DNA from: Eutypella sp. D-1 | Taxonomy: Eukaryota; Ascomycota; Sordariomycetes; Xylariales; Diatrypaceae | Direction: 5' to 3' | Length of the DNA: 64,000 nt | NCBI GenBank assembly: GCA_023313575.1 | Contig: JAJTTP010000011.1 | Coordinates: 62,001-126,000 of the forward strand | Part shown: positions 23,138 through 35,209 of the stretch, piece after piece | Position numbering within the stretch: position 1 is the stretch's first letter | Layout of the letters: each line of letters opens with the position of its first letter | The notes under the pieces: model-generated | What the model saw: only the letters and a program-made list of their open reading frames with translations | Database searches by the model: none | What the model was told of the DNA's origin: nothing | Position numbers and translations under genes: made by a program

Positions 23138-26100
23138 CTAGTCGCGGTACCTCCCGAGCCTGCCGGTGTCGCGGCGGCCGGCGTCCTCGTCCTCGGAATC
23201 GCTCACCATATCGTCATCGACGTCGTCGTCATCATCGTCGTCGTCCATAATGGCGCGGTAGCGACGGTTGGCGAGGTCCTCCTCGAGACCGCCCTCGCTC
23301 TCGGGGTCGACCCAGCCGTCGCCGCCAACGAGGGAGAGGAGGACGGGCAGGAGGACGAGGGCGTGGGCCCCGGCGAAAATAACGAGGGCCAGCCAGACGC
23401 GGAAGTAGTAGACCTCGAAGATCTTGGAGCGTGTGAACGCGAGCACGATGACACCCAGTAACTTCGTCACCGTGATGCCGCTGAACACGGACCCGCCCAC
23501 GTTGACAAGCGCCGCCCACGCCCGCGCGTCCCGGCCCCGGAACCGACTCCGCGCACGCTCCATCACCGACCCTGACGGGAACATAAACGCCCGCGCGATG
23601 TGCGCGCAGAACTCCACCGCAATACCCACACATATGATCAGGTTTACCAGTGACACCGCGTTCAGCGACACGTTGAAGGCTGCCATGGCGCCGATGATGT
23701 CCACCACGGTCATGACCACGGTGACGGTGACGACCAGCGCCGTCAGGATGGACCCCAGGAGGATGGTGGAAACGGCGAAGATGATGGCCACCGCTGAGCC
23801 AAGGAGGGTGCCGGTGAGCTTCACGATATCGGCATACTGGTCGAAGAAGACGTAGAATACGCTATATGGGAACACCTCGATGCCTGTCTTCTCGCTTATA
23901 TCCTTGGAGATTCGGCGGGCTGATTGATAGGCATTGATGAAGTCATCCTGGCTGCGGAGGGGCTTGTGCATTGTGCGGAAGTGACTGGTCGGGACGTTGG
24001 TCTTCTCGGCATCCACGACAACAGCTTGGCTATACGAAGCCTTGCCGGCTAATGGGCAATCCTCGTTTGTTGGAGAGTTCAAGAATTTCTGCAAGTAGTG
24101 GATGAACTCATCGCCTTCAGGCATGCCGTGTAGAGTAACATTCCAAGCAGGGTCCCGGTCCTCGAAGCAAACCTTGCGATCTTCCTTGCAACAGGCATCG
24201 TTCTCGGGCTTCAGCCAGAGGAAGAAATCGTCGATCCAGCTTGCGGTCGGCGACGAAATATAGGAGATATCGGGGCGCTTCCGTTCTTGCTCTAGTACGT
24301 TCGTCAGGGAGAGCTGCTCACACGTCGTGAATCGCGAGCAAATGTCCTGCTGCGAATCGCGTTGCGTGGCGTTTATGCCCTTGGCAACGAAGTACACTGG
24401 CGGGCCGGTGTCCATGTAGTCGTACATGTCGTTGAAGTAATCAATAAGATACGAACCATCAGGCAAAGCAAGCCGCTGGTCCAAACCTAGTTTGACGTAA
24501 GGGATCAAGGCGACACCGGCAGCCAGAAGAGCAGTGAAGATGACTAGCACGGTCGTCTTGACAGTCTTTCCTAGCAACGCGGGTGCATAATGCTTGCGGA
24601 TAAATTGTTGCAACATCGATTCTTCGGGCACATCGTGCGCACGAGGGCCCGCAGGGCCGTTATTCCCATTAAGATGTATGCGGGCGGCCTTAATTTGGAT
24701 GCACGGGAAGCAGTCAGCCCTGTGATCTTCAGTCCGTATCTGGTTATACGATAGGATGGAGATGAACAGGGTCATCTGCAGCAGTGCATTGATGAAGACT
24801 GCCCCAGCGGCGTAGATTGCGAAGTTCCTCACTGCCGGCATTCCGACAAAAGCTCCTAGCGCGAAAGACACTGTCTCAGTTATGGCAGAGAAGAGGATGG
24901 AAGGACCCATGCGCCCAAGAGCCTTCGCTATCCTCTCTTCGACCTGGGCGTCCGGGTGGCTCACGTTGACACGGTCGAATTCGTGGACGATCAAGAAGAT
25001 GTTGTCCACACCGACGGCCAAGACGATGAAAGGGATAACTTCGGCAATGATAAGGGTGGCCTTAATGCCTGCCCAAGAGAATAGGCCTATGGATGAGGTG
25101 ATAGACATTAAGACGATGATGATGCCAACGAGACCAAGAGTGAACTTGCTCTGGACCAACGCGATAGCTGGATTCCTAATCAGCTCGCGAATGGTCATGC
25201 TGGTCGAGCCAAGTGCAAAGGAAGCGTAGAGGAACATGACAACGTAGCTGATGGCGATGATCGTGGCGTCGGAATTTGTAGACTTGTTCAGCTCCTGCTC
25301 TAGACTGATCTCCGTGGAGAAGGAAAGTCGGAGTCCACGTTCCGCCGCTTCTTTCTGTGCTAGGAGAAGTCTGTCTCTCAGAGACCGTTCCCAGTCCATC
25401 GCATGCTCTAACTCTGGGCTGTCTTCTAAATGGTTGTTGACAACCCAGGTAACTGTCATAGCCGGCGCTTCGGTGATATTATCTAGGCTCGTATATCCAC
25501 CCAAGATCATATTAGGTTCGATCGGCTGCTCGAAGTCGGGGCGGCAGAATACTGGCGTCTCGGCGCAATCCTGGAAGGCAGACTTCCAGTCCTTCGTGCC
25601 GTCGAAGTAAACAAGGGGCGACTGGACAACACAGGCAGAGCCAGTCGGTTTGAAACAGACATCTTTGAAATTGGATCCGAACTTCTGGCCCTTAAGCTGT
25701 CGGACGTCACTCTCAACTTGCGACCACCAGGTCAGGGTCTCGTAGCTCAGCACGGGGCCATGCGTGTCGTTTACGAGGAAAGCTTTCTCGGCACGATAGA
25801 ACGGACCGAAATTCTCGTCGAAGTAAGCCTTCTCCTGAGCTGCCGCCGAAGTCGGGCTGACCCATAACCTTGCGGGCTCCTGCTCAACCTCGAATCTCAC
25901 CCAACCGACACTCAGTACGACAACTACCAACAAGCTCGCAAATATGGTAGACTTTGGGAACCTAGCGCAAAAGTGGCCCAACTTGCTGAAGGCGATATCA
26001 CACCAAGTATTGATGCGGTAATTCTTGACAGGCCGATCACGCATAGCTGGGTTGAGGGTTAGGTCTCCTTCATCCTCATCATCGCTATCTTGGGCACGTT

Positions 26101-27087
26101 GTAGCAAGTGCAGCCGTTCGCTCCTCCGCTGCGCGAGATGTTTCCACGCAACGTAGGCGACTAGCGAAAGTAGCAAGACACTGTAAGTGAGTATAGAGGC
26201 GAAAGTCAGACACGGGAGCACGCCGACGTGGCAGGAACCTGCCTCCTGGACATCGGGAAGCTCGGGGCAGACATCAGGGCAATCAACGCAGGCGCAGCGG
26301 AAGTTAGGGTCCTCATCATTGCACTTCTTGGGTTTCATATCCCTTGGCGCCATGCCCGGTTCGGAGTAACTTCTAGGGAAGTTGATCTGGAAGGGTGACC
26401 CGATGGGCTTTTCGTCGCCGATAAACTTGAGGAGTTGAGTATAGTTGGTCGCGCCGCCACCGATGAAGTTCATGGCCCTCGAGTTGGATGCTCCGAACTT
26501 AACATCCTTGCAGCTGTTGTAGAACCCTTCGCCGTATTCCTGCGACACGAGCTGGTCGATTTCGGTGACCATAGTCTTGCCATTCTTTTCTAGGGTGTCC
26601 GTGACGTTCAAAAATAGCGACTGATCGGGGGAGCAGGTAAATGTACATATCAAGTTGTAGAAATTGTCTTTGCAGGCGGGACAAGAGCCGATGATCTGGT
26701 TGGGGGTGGACAATGCGGACTTCATAGACTCGAGCTGCGAGGGGGGGGGAAGGGAGGAAGAGAGAGGGTGACATATTAGCGGAAGCTTCGGAATGTAATC
26801 ACTGGTTTATGTCCAAGACTTACCTGTGCAGAATCACAGCACACATCGCTATCCTTCCATTTAGGACCGCACAGGGCCACGATCTCGTCGACGAAGTCGT
26901 CATCGGGGGTGGTAGCCAAGCCGTTGTCGACGCAGGGTAATTCTTTTCCAAAGAAACCTTTGCGACCGCAGTGACCGCGCATAGCACATCGTCCAGCTTC
27001 GTGCTTCGGGGTATAGGGTTCTTCGGCGCGGGCGTAACCGGCCAGCAGCCCGGCGCCGACGGCTACGAGGTGGGATATTCGAGCCAT
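23138..27087 (-). CDS. NCR1: Niemann-Pick type C related sterol transporter
   Basis: Two exons, 27087-26824 and 26734-23138, give 1286 residues. The 89-nt intron has a GTAAGT donor and a C-rich tract before GCAG. The first ATG, MARISHLVAVGAGLLAGYARA, gives a signal peptide. A Cys-rich luminal sterol-binding domain follows (GRCAMRGHCG, CPACKDNFYNLICTFTCSP, then a RCACVDCPDVCPE linker). After the first membrane span comes a second luminal domain. The sterol-sensing domain spans about residues 575-765, with multiple helices and ISHEF-type VGVDNIFLIVHEF. A third luminal domain and a C-terminal RND-type membrane bundle complete the protein. NPC1-family proteins move sterol and sphingolipid from the vacuole lumen into its membrane. 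The cytosolic tail carries a run of eight Asp near residues 1247-1254. It is somewhat longer than yeast Ncr1, as is usual in filamentous fungi. Confidence 0.95.
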
Positions 27088-28339
27088 TTCGGCACTTTTT
27101 ACGCTACTCGCGATGATGTCTGAACAACAACATGGGTAGAGAGACAACTATTGAAAACAAGTGATGCGACCCTTTTCTTTAATTGCGTGGAATAAGTATT
27201 GGTTGATTAACGGAGCGATTCGATGATGAAGAGGGGGAAGGGAACGGGGAGGTTTGGTGGAAGGGTGAATAATGACACCGACAATAATAAAAAGGATGAT
27301 GATGGTGATGATGATGATGATTGATGATGATGAGACTACCTAAATACCTAAGTACATAACCTTGGAAGTACCCGAAGTTAATGAAGCTATCAAAGCTATG
27401 AACTTATGGATGGGGGTTAACTAAGTCATTCCTTCCGTACCTAAGTACTAGTATATATGAGGTACATAGCAACTACCTAAGTACACATAGGCTGGTAGGG
27501 CATGTTGCGCCTGCTTCAACCATGATAATCTCCTGCGTCATTCATCAGCAAGCCGGCGCGTGTCTCGGGTTGGGGGGCCACTCTAGCATACCGGCTGTAC
27601 TACAACTACAAGTACTTGGTTGGTTCTTTAGTACCTACTTGTACATAGCCTGTAGGTACGGGACTTGGCACAATCCCCTGCAACTTGGAGAGTTCCCGCC
27701 GTCACATCAGGCCCTTCCTTCCAAGGACGGGCTTGACGGGTCACATGGTTCAGGTAACCCCATCCTATATCCACTACGATTTAGTGAGGCATCCACCAAA
27801 TCCGTCAAACAGTCGATGTAAATAGACGGGGTTGCCACGCTAAAGTCAGGTACCTTAGGTATAATCAACATGCTCCAACTCATGCACATCTCAGGCATTG
27901 ATGAACAGGTACAAAGTAGATGCAGCGAGTAGCCTCGCACCACGCATACATACCTACAGAAGAGCAATATATTATGTAACCACAATGCGACTGGATGCCT
28001 CCAGGGTTCTCATCCGGATCAGAAAGAAACACTTGCTCCGTAGACACCTTGACACCTACATATCTATCTACATATATCTACATAGCTGGGTCTTGAACAT
28101 CAAAATCCGGCACAGACTAATAACGCTCGAACCAATCCGTATGTACGGAGGAAATGCCAATGAAAATGCCCCGACCCAACCAAGATCGCAAATTCAATAC
28201 ATAATTATTGATGTACCAGGTACCCCACATAACCAGCCCAGTCCGCTCTATGTCCCTCCCCTCCCTGAAGTCGTCTTCGCGTCAATATATATCATATCGT
28301 ATATAATGGGGGCACGTATGCAGGGTGGCAGGGACCATC
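27088..28339. other. Upstream region of NCR1
   Basis: About 1.25 kb holding the NCR1 leader, a GAT trinucleotide run and TACCTAAGTA words near 27340-27480. No supported gene was seen. Confidence 0.55.
27294..27333 (+). repeat. (GAT)n imperfect trinucleotide repeat
   Basis: A GATGAT run interrupted by GGT and TGAT, about 210 bases upstream of the NCR1 start codon. Confidence 0.85.
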
Positions 28340-30277
28340 TCAAGCGCGTCTGCGGCCCGTGACACAGCACGCGCCGGTGAGGACTTCGATCTTCCAGCCG
28401 TCGGCGACGAGGGCCTTGAAGACGCTGCTCCTGAGCCTGGACTTGCCGTCCACGCTGTGCCTACCGACGCCCGTGACGACGGTGAGGCCCTCCTCCCTGG
28501 CCTTGCGCGCGCGGTCCTCTCCGAGGCCGTCCCACCACTGCAAGACCCGGTTCCTCGCGATGTCCACGCCGTCCGCCACTGTCACCCCGTGCAGGTCGAC
28601 CATGCTCCGCGTGCTGTTCCGGTCCACCAACCGCTCCGCCTCCTCGCTGGCGAACTGCTGCTGGATGCTCGCCTGCTCCCTCGCCCGCTCCGCGTAGTAG
28701 GCGCCCGCCTGCCTGAACAGGGGGTTACCTCTGCCCTTTCTAAAGGCTGCTGCCGCCGACGTGAACGAGTGATCTCTAGCCACGGCCACCTCCGCGGAGG
28801 TGGTATTAGTGCCGTAGAAAGACGCCGCACGAGTCACCGCCTCGGTTCGGACGGTGTCCGTAGGCGACCGTGGGCTTGTAGGTTTCGATACCAGTTGCGA
28901 ATTAGACGTGGCGGAATTCTCTTTTGAATCGATGACCGGCTTTGGCTTTGATGCCATGGAGCTATATGAAACATTATATTTCAGGTACGCCGGCCGCTCG
29001 AAATAGTCGCCCAGAAGCTCGGCAATGTCAATGGCATACTGACGGCTTTGACACATGTCGAACGCGCCGAAAACGTACTCCTGCGGTACCCACGAATGCT
29101 TTTCTGCCTGCTCTTTGGCGTCCTGGAACTGATCCACGTCCGAGGATTCCACGCCAAGAGCGATATACTTGTCTATGATAGCGACAACCGTAGCGCCAAT
29201 CGAAGCATTATGCGTGTAATACATTTCAGTAACCTGTGGTTTTGGCCAGTGGAACCTCTCAGACACAAATGCAATGTTCTCTACATAGATAGGTTTAGTA
29301 TCGAAAAACCCCCATGGGATATTGGTATGGCATCCAAGGCTGTCACGGAATTTCTTACCATCATGTTCTTCGTCCACAGAAAACACCTGCTCTGGTGTGA
29401 CTGGAGAAGTAGGCGATTGGACCAAAGATCCCTTGTGCGCCTTTTTCTTCTTTTTACCTTTCTTCTTCTTGCCCACCGGCTCGCCGTCAGGCACATAGAA
29501 ACCGTCGATGCCCTTAAGCCGCTGACCGGACTCCTCTAGCAACTGAAGGTTGAGCAGCTCGTCAATAGCGAGGCTGGCATCACCGTTCCGCTTTTTCAGG
29601 GCCAGGCTGATGTCGATCGGCTTGAGCGACGTGAACATCTGGCACAGCTGGCCCTCCTTATCCCTGTCGCTCAGGTCGTCGAAGACATCCACGCGGAAGA
29701 GCTCGGGCGCGTCGTGGGCCGAGGACTTCGATGCCGACGAGATCGCGGAGGCCAAGCTGAGAGGCTGGGAGCTCTCCGTGGCAACCGTCAAGTCAGAGTT
29801 GCTCTTGACATCGCTCTCGCCCACCTTTGCCGCGCCAACACTGGCCGCATCGATATCGCCAGGGTCATCGACTCCAATGCCGCTGGGGTTGAAGCCCGTG
29901 GCCTCCTCGGCGACTACATTCTCAGATAGAGTACGGAGCACCTCCCGCGCGGCAGCAAATTGTTCCGGATCCGCCAGGTTATAGTCGCTGGAAATAGACA
30001 AGATGGTTACTTGATCCAGAAGAGAGCCAAGCTCATCCTAGTTCCGCGTCAGTCACCACCGACAATGCATTGAAAAAGACTGCATCTCCGTTTTCAGGCA
30101 TTTTTGGTAACATGTCTTTGAAAATCGCTTGTTGGATAAAATGCAAGGCTCGTAATCTCAGACCTGGCTGCCAGCGTCTGGGCAGCACTAGCTCTATCCA
30201 CACTGGCTAAAACACAATACATTAGATCAAAAGGATTGGATCAAACTCACCAGTAATTCCGCAGCGGGGTCTGCCAT
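28340..30277 (-). CDS. CUE2: CUE-DUF1771-Smr protein, Cue2-like no-go decay endonuclease
   Basis: Two exons, 30277-30251 and 30037-28340, give 574 residues. The first exon is only nine codons (MADPAAELL). The 213-nt intron has a GTGAGT donor, a CTGAC branch and a CTAG acceptor, and exon 2 continues in phase 0 as DELGSLLDQ. A CUE-like helical region lies at about residues 121-175 (LCQMFTSLKPIDISLALKK, then GDASLAIDELLNL). A Lys-rich stretch follows, and then a DUF1771 helix pair at about 441-483 (NPLFRQAGAYYAERAREQ). The C-terminal Smr domain (about 487-574) has DLHGVTVADG, the D-x-H catalytic pair, and TGVGRHSVDGKSRLR. In yeast Cue2 these domains bind ubiquitinated collided ribosomes and cut the mRNA. 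Retention of DLH and of the downstream Arg region suggests an active nuclease. The symbol is assigned by architecture. Confidence 0.82.
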
Positions 30278-31647
30278 AACGGCATAGCATCATTTATACG
30301 GTTAAGACAAAAAAAAAACCGAGCAACAGCTCACAGTATGACGTCTGTCTCTCTGAGCTTTTCGTAAGGGGGGAATCGATTCATCCAGCTAGACGGGGTG
30401 CCAGGTGGTGCGGATAAGTTGCATCAGAGCGGCCGAACATGGGACTAACAAGAACTGACACTTTGGTTTCGAGATCTGGGCTCGGGGCATCATTGAATAA
30501 GATATTGTTCATTCAATGGGGTTAAGAAAGGGAAAGAAAAGAAGAAAAGAAAAAAAGGTACTTTCTACAAGAGCAAGACAGCAGCAACAATGTTAAAGTA
30601 GAAAAAATGTTTTCTTGACGATTGCGCGACAACTCTTTAAAACCCGCTGCTGATGTTGTTGCCCCGGACTAACTATTCTCTCTCACTCAGCAGAATAGAT
30701 AGACTCTCCCTCTGTCTGTCTTTCCAAAGTGTGTACAAGCGCCAGCTGTAGCGCAAACGGAGGTTGCATTCCCGTCGGGAAATGCGTGCAGACGGGATAG
30801 AGTTTTTTTTTTCCTATCTGGCGGCCCGTTGCAGGTGACGGCTGCTGTCTGTTGTGTTTTCTGTTTCGTGCTTAGATAAACCTTGACCCTGCCAAGAACG
30901 AAGCGGTCAAAGTCGTCCACAGGTGGGCTTAAGTTGGAGGTTCACTTAATACCGTACGGAGTACCTACCTAGGTATGCAAGTTAATCGATCACAAAAGGG
31001 CTCGCAATAGGGGGCTCCCCTGATTGTTTCATTTCGCAATTACTCAAAGTGAGTACACACTGCACACCTTTCCAGGTTATGACTTAAAGCCCTCTCACCC
31101 AGTATAGCAAGTTAATCCTACGATTTGCGGCATACCTTGCAAAGCGGTTGGTTCATTATCTACATTCATATAAGGGCAATGTGTGTTTAGCTGCACCAGT
31201 CCAACAGTCGCAACCCGCCACGCGCGTTGAGGACAAGCGCATAAGGTTTCATGCCGAGTCTTTCCCCGGCTGTAGTTTGACTTGCGTGAATCAACAGACG
31301 TGGCCCCCGCATGGTTCGGCGCCCGATTATCACGCAGCGGAAGAGAAAGTCCTCATGTCAAATTAGTCTCGGGGGGATGCACCGGGCTTTTCTGACACCA
31401 GTGCCACCCGCCCCCCCCCCCCCCCCCGCGCCATAGAAAAATTGTCGTTACAAGTCCGTGGACTCCATGGCCCCATATTCTACATACCTATATTTCTCTG
31501 CTCGTTCCAACGCCTGTATGTGCGCTCGGATGAAATTCATCCATTCCTCCCTAGCATTGGAAACTCTCTCTATTCTAGCACTGCGCCCGCCAACATGTAA
31601 AAAAAATATAAGGGTATCAAACAAACGGCATGACTTTCCCACCCTGA
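30278..31647. other. Upstream region of the CUE-Smr gene
   Basis: About 1.4 kb with the CUE-Smr promoter on the right-to-left strand. A purine-rich block at about 30525-30560 would be a pyrimidine tract on the minus strand, and a 17-base C run lies further out. A TACCTAGGTA word sits near 30967. No supported gene was seen. Confidence 0.55.
31411..31427 (+). repeat. Poly(C) tract
   Basis: Seventeen C in a row, with another CCCG just before it. It lies about 220 bases beyond the stop codon of the metallo-hydrolase gene. The length may be unreliable in the assembly. Confidence 0.85.
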
Positions 31648-33068
31648 TCAGAACTCCCTAGTCTCCCCGGCATCACAAACGTCAAAGACGCCGGTCTCGG
31701 GGATCCCCCTGCGCCGAAGGGCCTCCTTGAGCAGCTTGGGCGGCTCGAGAACGTCTTCGCCGGTAAGGACCCAGGTGCCCCAGTGGATGGCCATGGCGTT
31801 CTTGCACTTGGTGTCGCGGAAGATCTCGACGGCGTCGAAAGGGTTCGCGTGGACGGGGGAGAACATGAAACGCGGGGAGTAGGCGCCTATGGGGATGAGG
31901 CCGAGGTCGAAGGGACCGTGGCGCTCGCCGATTTCCCGGAACTGCGGGCAGAAGGGTAGGTCCTTGTACTCCTCGCCGTAGTCGTCAGTGCCATCCGGAA
32001 GCTTCGGCACCGTTCGGTACCCGGTGTCGCCTCCAAACCAGACCGACTTGGCAGGCTCTTCGGACGAAACACCCCAGGAGCACCACAGGGTAGAGTTCTG
32101 GTCGAAATACCCCCGGCCAGACCCGTGTTGACATGGCAAACATGATATTTTGGCTGTGATGGTCTCCGGCTCGCCGTTGCCGCCCCCTTCGTTATTTTGC
32201 GCAGACTGCGGCTTGAGAGTAATGCTAGCCTCGTCCCACCAGTCCAGCTCCGTGACATTTTTCAGACCACTTTCCTCGAACCACTTCCGCAGGCCCATGC
32301 CGACAAAGAAGTGGGTGTTGGGGAAATGCTTCTGTATCTTTTGAACAGAGTGGTGCGACAGGTGGTCGTAGTGGCTATGACTGATGAAGACGGCGTCGAC
32401 ATAGGGGAGCTCAGACAAGTCGCAAGGCGGCTCCGTGAATCTTTTGAGTGAAGGGATCGGGATGGGGGCGCAGTGATCCTCGAAGACGGGGTCGAAGAGA
32501 ATGCGCAGACCGGAGGGATATTCGACGTAATAGCAGGCATGGCCCAACCAGGTGGCCCGGAGCTTCGTGGACGCGGTACGAGAGGGCAGAAATTTGGGGG
32601 TCACGACGTTTACAACGTGGTCTTCGACTTTTGGAGAGGGCCACACCTCCTGTCCCGAAATTCTCCTCCTACAATCAACCACACCGAATTAGTCAATGCT
32701 TATATGTTTGCCTAGACTTTTTACCTAGACCTTTGCCTAAGTGGCTAAAGAAGAAAACTATCGCATACGAACCAGAGTAGGATAAATGGTATGGTGGCTA
32801 TTTTGATGGGGTTAAAAGACGGGTGAGGGTTTTGATATTTGACGGTACAGCCCTTCCAATTCTTCACATGATGGGCCTTGACGTCTGAATCTTCGGCATG
32901 TTCCTGCTTACTGGTGATGACGGTGCTATGGTAAGCCGTCATAGCAAGGGCGGCGGTAGACATGGTGACTGATGCGGTCTTGGTTGTTGTCTTGGTTGAC
33001 TTGGTTATTCGGGTTCGCGATAAAGGGCGTTGGCCGTTTCCAAGTAGGAACCTGAAGAAACCTCGCAT
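31648..33068 (-). CDS. FMP30: NAPE-PLD/Fmp30-type metallo-beta-lactamase-fold hydrolase
   Basis: Two exons, 33068-32773 and 32668-31648, give 438 residues. The 104-nt intron has a GTTCGT donor and a TGTAG acceptor; phase 2 is kept and the junction codes FILLW/RRIS. The N-terminus MRGFFRFLLGNGQRPLSRTR is basic and hydroxylated, like a mitochondrial presequence. The catalytic core starts with ATWLGHACYYVEY. It carries the zinc-binding HSHYDHL (about residues 194-200), then DLGLIPIGAYSPRFMFSPVH and the C-terminal AMAIHWGTWVLT. This is the pattern of N-acyl-phosphatidylethanolamine phospholipase D. The yeast homologue Fmp30 is a mitochondrial inner-membrane protein linked to cardiolipin and N-acylethanolamine metabolism. 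Zinc dependence and the substrate are inferred from the family. Confidence 0.87.
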
Positions 33069-34276
33069 CGGAAACGGGGTGGTGATCGGGATGATGATGA
33101 CTTTACTTTATATCTCTATCTAGATAAAGTCTTGACAGGTCAACGGATGCCTAGGATGTCCAAGATGCCACGAATACCCCCTGACAAGCGTGTATATGGT
33201 GGCGAAGCAGGGCAAAGGGCAGAAGGCAAAGGACAAAAGGCAAAAGGCAGAGAAGGGTGGAGCAACTGGTTCCGTGTTATATGTACTCCAGCTTCGGAGT
33301 CCTTCCGAGTATGATGATAATAAGGTGTGATGAGTATGTGAGTTGATTTGATAGTCGGAAAGATTTTATTGGTCTATAAATCCTACATCTTCTTCACATT
33401 TCTCTCGGAGATAATACCACGCACGCATGAGATGTTGCGACAAGCACCCGAGCTTAAGGTTAATTTTCCCTTGGTTTTAAATCTTCTTTGGTGGAGGAGG
33501 AGGGGTGCTGAAGGGGGCTGAGATGATCCTTTGAGATGATCCTTCGCACCTTTTATCACGTACCTATGCTACCTCCTTGATGTACCTTGTATATGAGTTA
33601 CCTAGATACTTACCGCGTTATCGGGGCAATGCAACGTCCGAACCTTTCGTGAGTCAGCACCGAGAAGAAGGTCGGATTTCCGATTTGAACGTTCATAGCA
33701 CTACATTTGAAGTAATTACTCAGCTTTAAAGACAGGGCGATCTAAATATTAGTTCACGGCCTACGGAGATAAAAGCTCCGACAGCTAATTATCTAAGCAC
33801 CTATGGATATATCCGCACACTGACATGTGGCATGTGGCACATGCATACATCATGGATGTATGTACCTAAAGTAATCTTAACTCCCTTAAATCCGGCCATC
33901 CTCATTCAATCAGCATCAACCTAAGTACCTAACTTTGAGGGACACTTCAACAACAAAAGCATAGCCGCATTCCATGTTACATAGCTTGATAGCATACCTA
34001 GTATATTTGATACCTAGTATATTGATAGATACACGTTTTCTACCCGATCCTCCCATACCCCATGTTTACTACACCCAAGAGTATTCCCAAAATGGTTTAA
34101 ACAGCCTCGCAGTGTTGATATGTCCATTCCACGTGGTCGACGGTAAACCCGTCCCGACCGCTATATAGATAAACCCCAAGCCATCAGGAAAATAAAAACC
34201 GCAGCAACCGTGCTTTCGTGGTGAGCCAAGAGCAATATTAGCAAGATGGCAGAGGAGACAGGTGCCCGACACTCCA
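33069..34276. other. Intergenic region between FMP30 and a membrane-protein gene
   Basis: About 1.2 kb, AT-rich, with AGGCAAAAGGC-type purine repeats at about 33213-33255 and TACCTAAGTA words near 33930. No supported gene was seen. Confidence 0.55.
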
Positions 34277-35209
34277 TCAGCATGATTTGGCGACAGTCTT
34301 CTCCAATGCAACCCCTAACTTCTTGAGATGCTTCCGGGCCTTCTTCGTATGGGCGGAGAAGCCATGCGTCCAGGTTTTCCCTTGTCCTGGCCTCAGTACG
34401 TGGATAGCCGTCTCCGCTTTCTCCGCTTGTTCTCTCAGCTTCTGGAGGAAGAACTCTAGATGTATCACCGTCGAGATAACACCCGCCACCGAGCCGACGT
34501 CGGCTTCCGAGAACAGCGAGTTGTCGAGCTCCGAACCCTTCCGCCCCGGCTCATCTTGTCGCGCGTCCCGGGACTCGCTGCTCTTTTGATGGGCGGCGAT
34601 CGCTATCTGCTTGCGGATCCGCGCCACCGCCGAGTCGAGGCCCGATCTGACGATCTGCAGAGTCCGCTCGCCGTTCCGGGCGTCCGCTACGATGCGCTCA
34701 AGCTGTGCGGCGACGGGCCCGAAGGCGTCAATGTACTTTCGGCTGAGGGCCATCTTGTCCGCGCCCTCGGCCTCCCCCATCTGGTCGAGGATACACTCGT
34801 GCGTATCGAAGAGCGCGTCCCCGATAGAGTTAGTGTGGGATAAGACGTCCTTGATAGGGCGCAGCGCGACGTCCGCATTCTTCATGACGTCGTAGATATC
34901 CTCCGTGAGATCCCCGGTCCTTGCGGCGGCCGACCTGTGGAGGACGTCCAGCAGTCCCGGGTCCGTCTGCGTCACTAGCCTGGCGAGCGGCTCGCCTCCC
35001 GCAACGCTCGCCTCGACCGCCCTCGTGATGGCGGTCTGGGCCTCGAGGGCCTGGCTGATCTGCTTGCCTGGCTGAGCCAGAAACACGCCAAGCCAGAGCA
35101 CGAGCGCCCCCATGAACGCCCACGATTTGACGCTGAATCCTAGCGGCTTCCAGGCAGCCAGCTTTTCGCGGGCCGTCCTATCGGCATACATGTTGTTTCT
35201 TCTTTCCAT
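34277..35209 (-). CDS. Unknown single-span membrane protein with helical domain
   Basis: Single exon of 310 residues from the ATG at 35209 (MERRNNMYADRTAREKLAAW). The open frame goes further upstream to an ATG at 35479, but that part is Lys/Glu-rich leader-like sequence. One clear hydrophobic span lies near residues 27-43 (SWAFMGALVLWLGVFLA). It is followed by about 240 residues of mostly helical sequence with spaced hydrophobics (QISQALEAQTAITRAVEAS, DVMKNADVALRPIKDVLSH) and a basic C-terminus (THGFSAHTKKARKHLKKLG). The topology looks like a short cytosolic N-terminus, one anchor and a long helical domain. I do not recognise the family. Two Met codons at 35209 and 35191 are both possible starts. 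Confidence 0.65.
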   Translation of the reverse strand: MERRNNMYADRTAREKLAAWKPLGFSVKSWAFMGALVLWLGVFLAQPGKQISQALEAQTAITRAVEASVAGGEPLARLVTQTDPGLLDVLHRSAAARTGDLTEDIYDVMKNADVALRPIKDVLSHTNSIGDALFDTHECILDQMGEAEGADKMALSRKYIDAFGPVAAQLERIVADARNGERTLQIVRSGLDSAVARIRKQIAIAAHQKSSESRDARQDEPGRKGSELDNSLFSEADVGSVAGVISTVIHLEFFLQKLREQAEKAETAIHVLRPGQGKTWTHGFSAHTKKARKHLKKLGVALEKTVAKSC

